Assembly: GCA_002400405.1 (NCBI GenBank)
Contig: DHFM01000048.1
Span: forward strand, 1 to 5,749
Source: Candidatus Moranbacteria bacterium UBA4824
Lineage (GTDB): Bacteria; Patescibacteriota; Minisyncoccia; Moranbacterales; UBA2206
Reading direction: 5' to 3'
DNA length: 5,749 nucleotides
The notes beneath the pieces were generated by a model. The model did not search any database, had not been told where the DNA came from, and saw only the letters and a program-made list of their open reading frames with translations. This document shows positions 5,297-5,749 of the stretch, one piece after another. The stretch's first letter is position 1, and each line of letters opens with the position of its first letter. Position numbers and translations under genes: made by a program.

Positions 5297-5328
5297 TAAT
5301 TTTAAATTTTTATAAAAATTTAAAATTA
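5297..5328. repeat. Perfect 32-nt AT palindrome
   Basis: TAATTTTAAATTTTTA (5297-5312) and TAAAAATTTAAAATTA (5313-5328) are perfect reverse complements with no spacer. The palindrome interrupts the right arm of the larger inverted repeat. It is built from the same AATTTTAAAT word that recurs between parA and parB. Positioned 2 nt beyond the topA stop, it could fold as a hairpin in the topA transcript, though without any G-C pairs. Confidence 0.9.
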
Positions 5329-5329
5329 T

Positions 5330-5749
5330 TTAACAGGGTGAATTTTCTTTTTCAAAATCACATTCCTTGGCGGAGCATTTAATTTTATTTTTTGCCGAGA
5401 AAACTAAAAGACTTTTGCATTTAGGGCAAAACTCTCCCGTAGGTTTATTCCAAATAGCAAAATCACATTTAGGATAAGTATTGCAACCATAGAAACTGCG
5501 CCCACGCTTAGATTTTCGCTCGACGATATCTCCCTCACCACATTTGGGACATTTTATCCCAGTTTTATTTTCAATTTTTTTGATATTTTTGCAATTAGGA
5601 TAAGCGCTACAACCAAGAAATATTCCAAATTTTCCTCTTTTTATCACCATTGGCGCACCGCAAAGTTCGCAAGCTTCTTTTCCGTTTTCCTTTTCAATAC
5701 TTTCTTCAATCTTTTTTTCATCCTCTGTTTTTTCAGTGTGCTTACAATT
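5330..5749 (-). CDS. topA: DNA topoisomerase I, C-terminal zinc-ribbon part (partial)
   Basis: Only the last 139 residues are in the window; the catalytic part lies beyond the right edge. The frame is open from position 5749, so the ATG at 5650 is an internal methionine and not the start. Seen: three four-cysteine zinc ribbons in a row. Their cysteines, in residues of the visible part, are 27/30/47/53 (CELC, then GCSAYPNC), 67/70/89/95 (CPKC, then YGCNTYPKC) and 108/111/125/130 (CPKC, then CSAKEC). The pattern CxxCG, VIKRGKFGIFLGC, YPxC is characteristic of bacterial type IA topoisomerase I. Known role: it relaxes negative supercoils; the zinc ribbons help bind single-stranded DNA and RNA polymerase. 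The final residues SPC are encoded by the edge of the inverted-repeat element. It is transcribed toward rel, with a 144-bp gap. Confidence 0.93.
   Translation of the reverse strand, partial: NCKHTEKTEDEKKIEESIEKENGKEACELCGAPMVIKRGKFGIFLGCSAYPNCKNIKKIENKTGIKCPKCGEGDIVERKSKRGRSFYGCNTYPKCDFAIWNKPTGEFCPKCKSLLVFSAKNKIKCSAKECDFEKENSPC

Larger units (their letters stand above)
5195..5339. repeat. Interrupted 23-bp inverted repeat element between topA and rel
   Basis: The 23-nt left arm at 5195-5217 (ACCCTGTTAAATAA plus GATTTAAGT) has its exact reverse complement on the right in two pieces. ACTTAAATC is at 5288-5296 and TTATTTAACAGGGT at 5326-5339. The pieces are separated by 29 nt that are themselves palindromic. 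The outer edge covers the last codons and stop of topA (SPC, stop at 5332-5330); the inner edge ends 9 nt upstream of the rel ATG. No obvious target duplication flanks it. It may be a remnant miniature inverted-repeat element or a leader that folds into a three-way junction. Confidence 0.85.

Noticed and set aside
5330..5650. Stand-alone 106-aa zinc-ribbon protein starting at the internal ATG
   Set aside because: The frame is open to the window edge, and the first cysteine pair of the first zinc ribbon lies upstream of that ATG. It is therefore the end of a longer topA gene.

Overview
The window looks like a chromosomal segment of an AT-rich bacterium with compact gene spacing. My best guess is a Patescibacteria/Candidate Phyla Radiation (Parcubacteria-like) genome. 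This is inferred from a bacterial-type Elp3, a short RelA/SpoT protein without the usual C-terminal regulatory domains, a tRNA without encoded CCA, few Shine-Dalgarno sites and AT-only palindromes between genes. None of these is decisive alone. Nothing points to a plasmid, phage, insertion sequence or CRISPR array.

Layout: (1) Positions 1-304, minus strand: the N-terminal third or less of an Elp3-type radical SAM enzyme for tRNA wobble uridine, running off the left edge. (2) Divergent from it across a 35-bp gap with a nine-G run lies a 220-aa SAM methyltransferase (340-1002) resembling Trm9/ALKBH8. It is followed by an unrecognised 118-aa protein (1038-1394) with an unusually perfect ribosome binding site. 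(3) A bidirectional hairpin terminator separates this unit from a convergent tRNA-Leu(CAA) (1446-1529, minus). (4) A strong sigma70-type promoter drives parA (1590-2381). ParB (2513-3415) follows after an AT-rich palindromic spacer, then a 62-aa single-pass membrane protein (3420-3608) begins only 4 nt after parB. (5) A convergent spacer (3609-3706) holds a 32-nt near-perfect palindrome and four AAAAGCT heptamers. (6) Minus strand: the 3' end of topA (5330-5749, C-terminal zinc ribbons) and, downstream of it, a 492-aa bifunctional (p)ppGpp synthetase/hydrolase (3707-5185). Between them is a 145-bp interrupted inverted-repeat element.

How the parts may work together: the parA-parB-membrane-protein cluster is a chromosome segregation module with a possible membrane partner. 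The elp3/methyltransferase pair suggests a two-step wobble-uridine pathway (cm5U, then its methyl ester mcm5U), known in eukaryotes but not, to my knowledge, established in bacteria. topA and rel are housekeeping genes for DNA topology and stringent response. The inverted-repeat element in the rel leader could be a small mobile element or a folded regulatory leader.

No gene-free stretch exceeds 300 bases. The most interesting points are the Elp3/Trm9-like pair, the interrupted inverted repeat upstream of rel, and the small membrane protein linked to parB.
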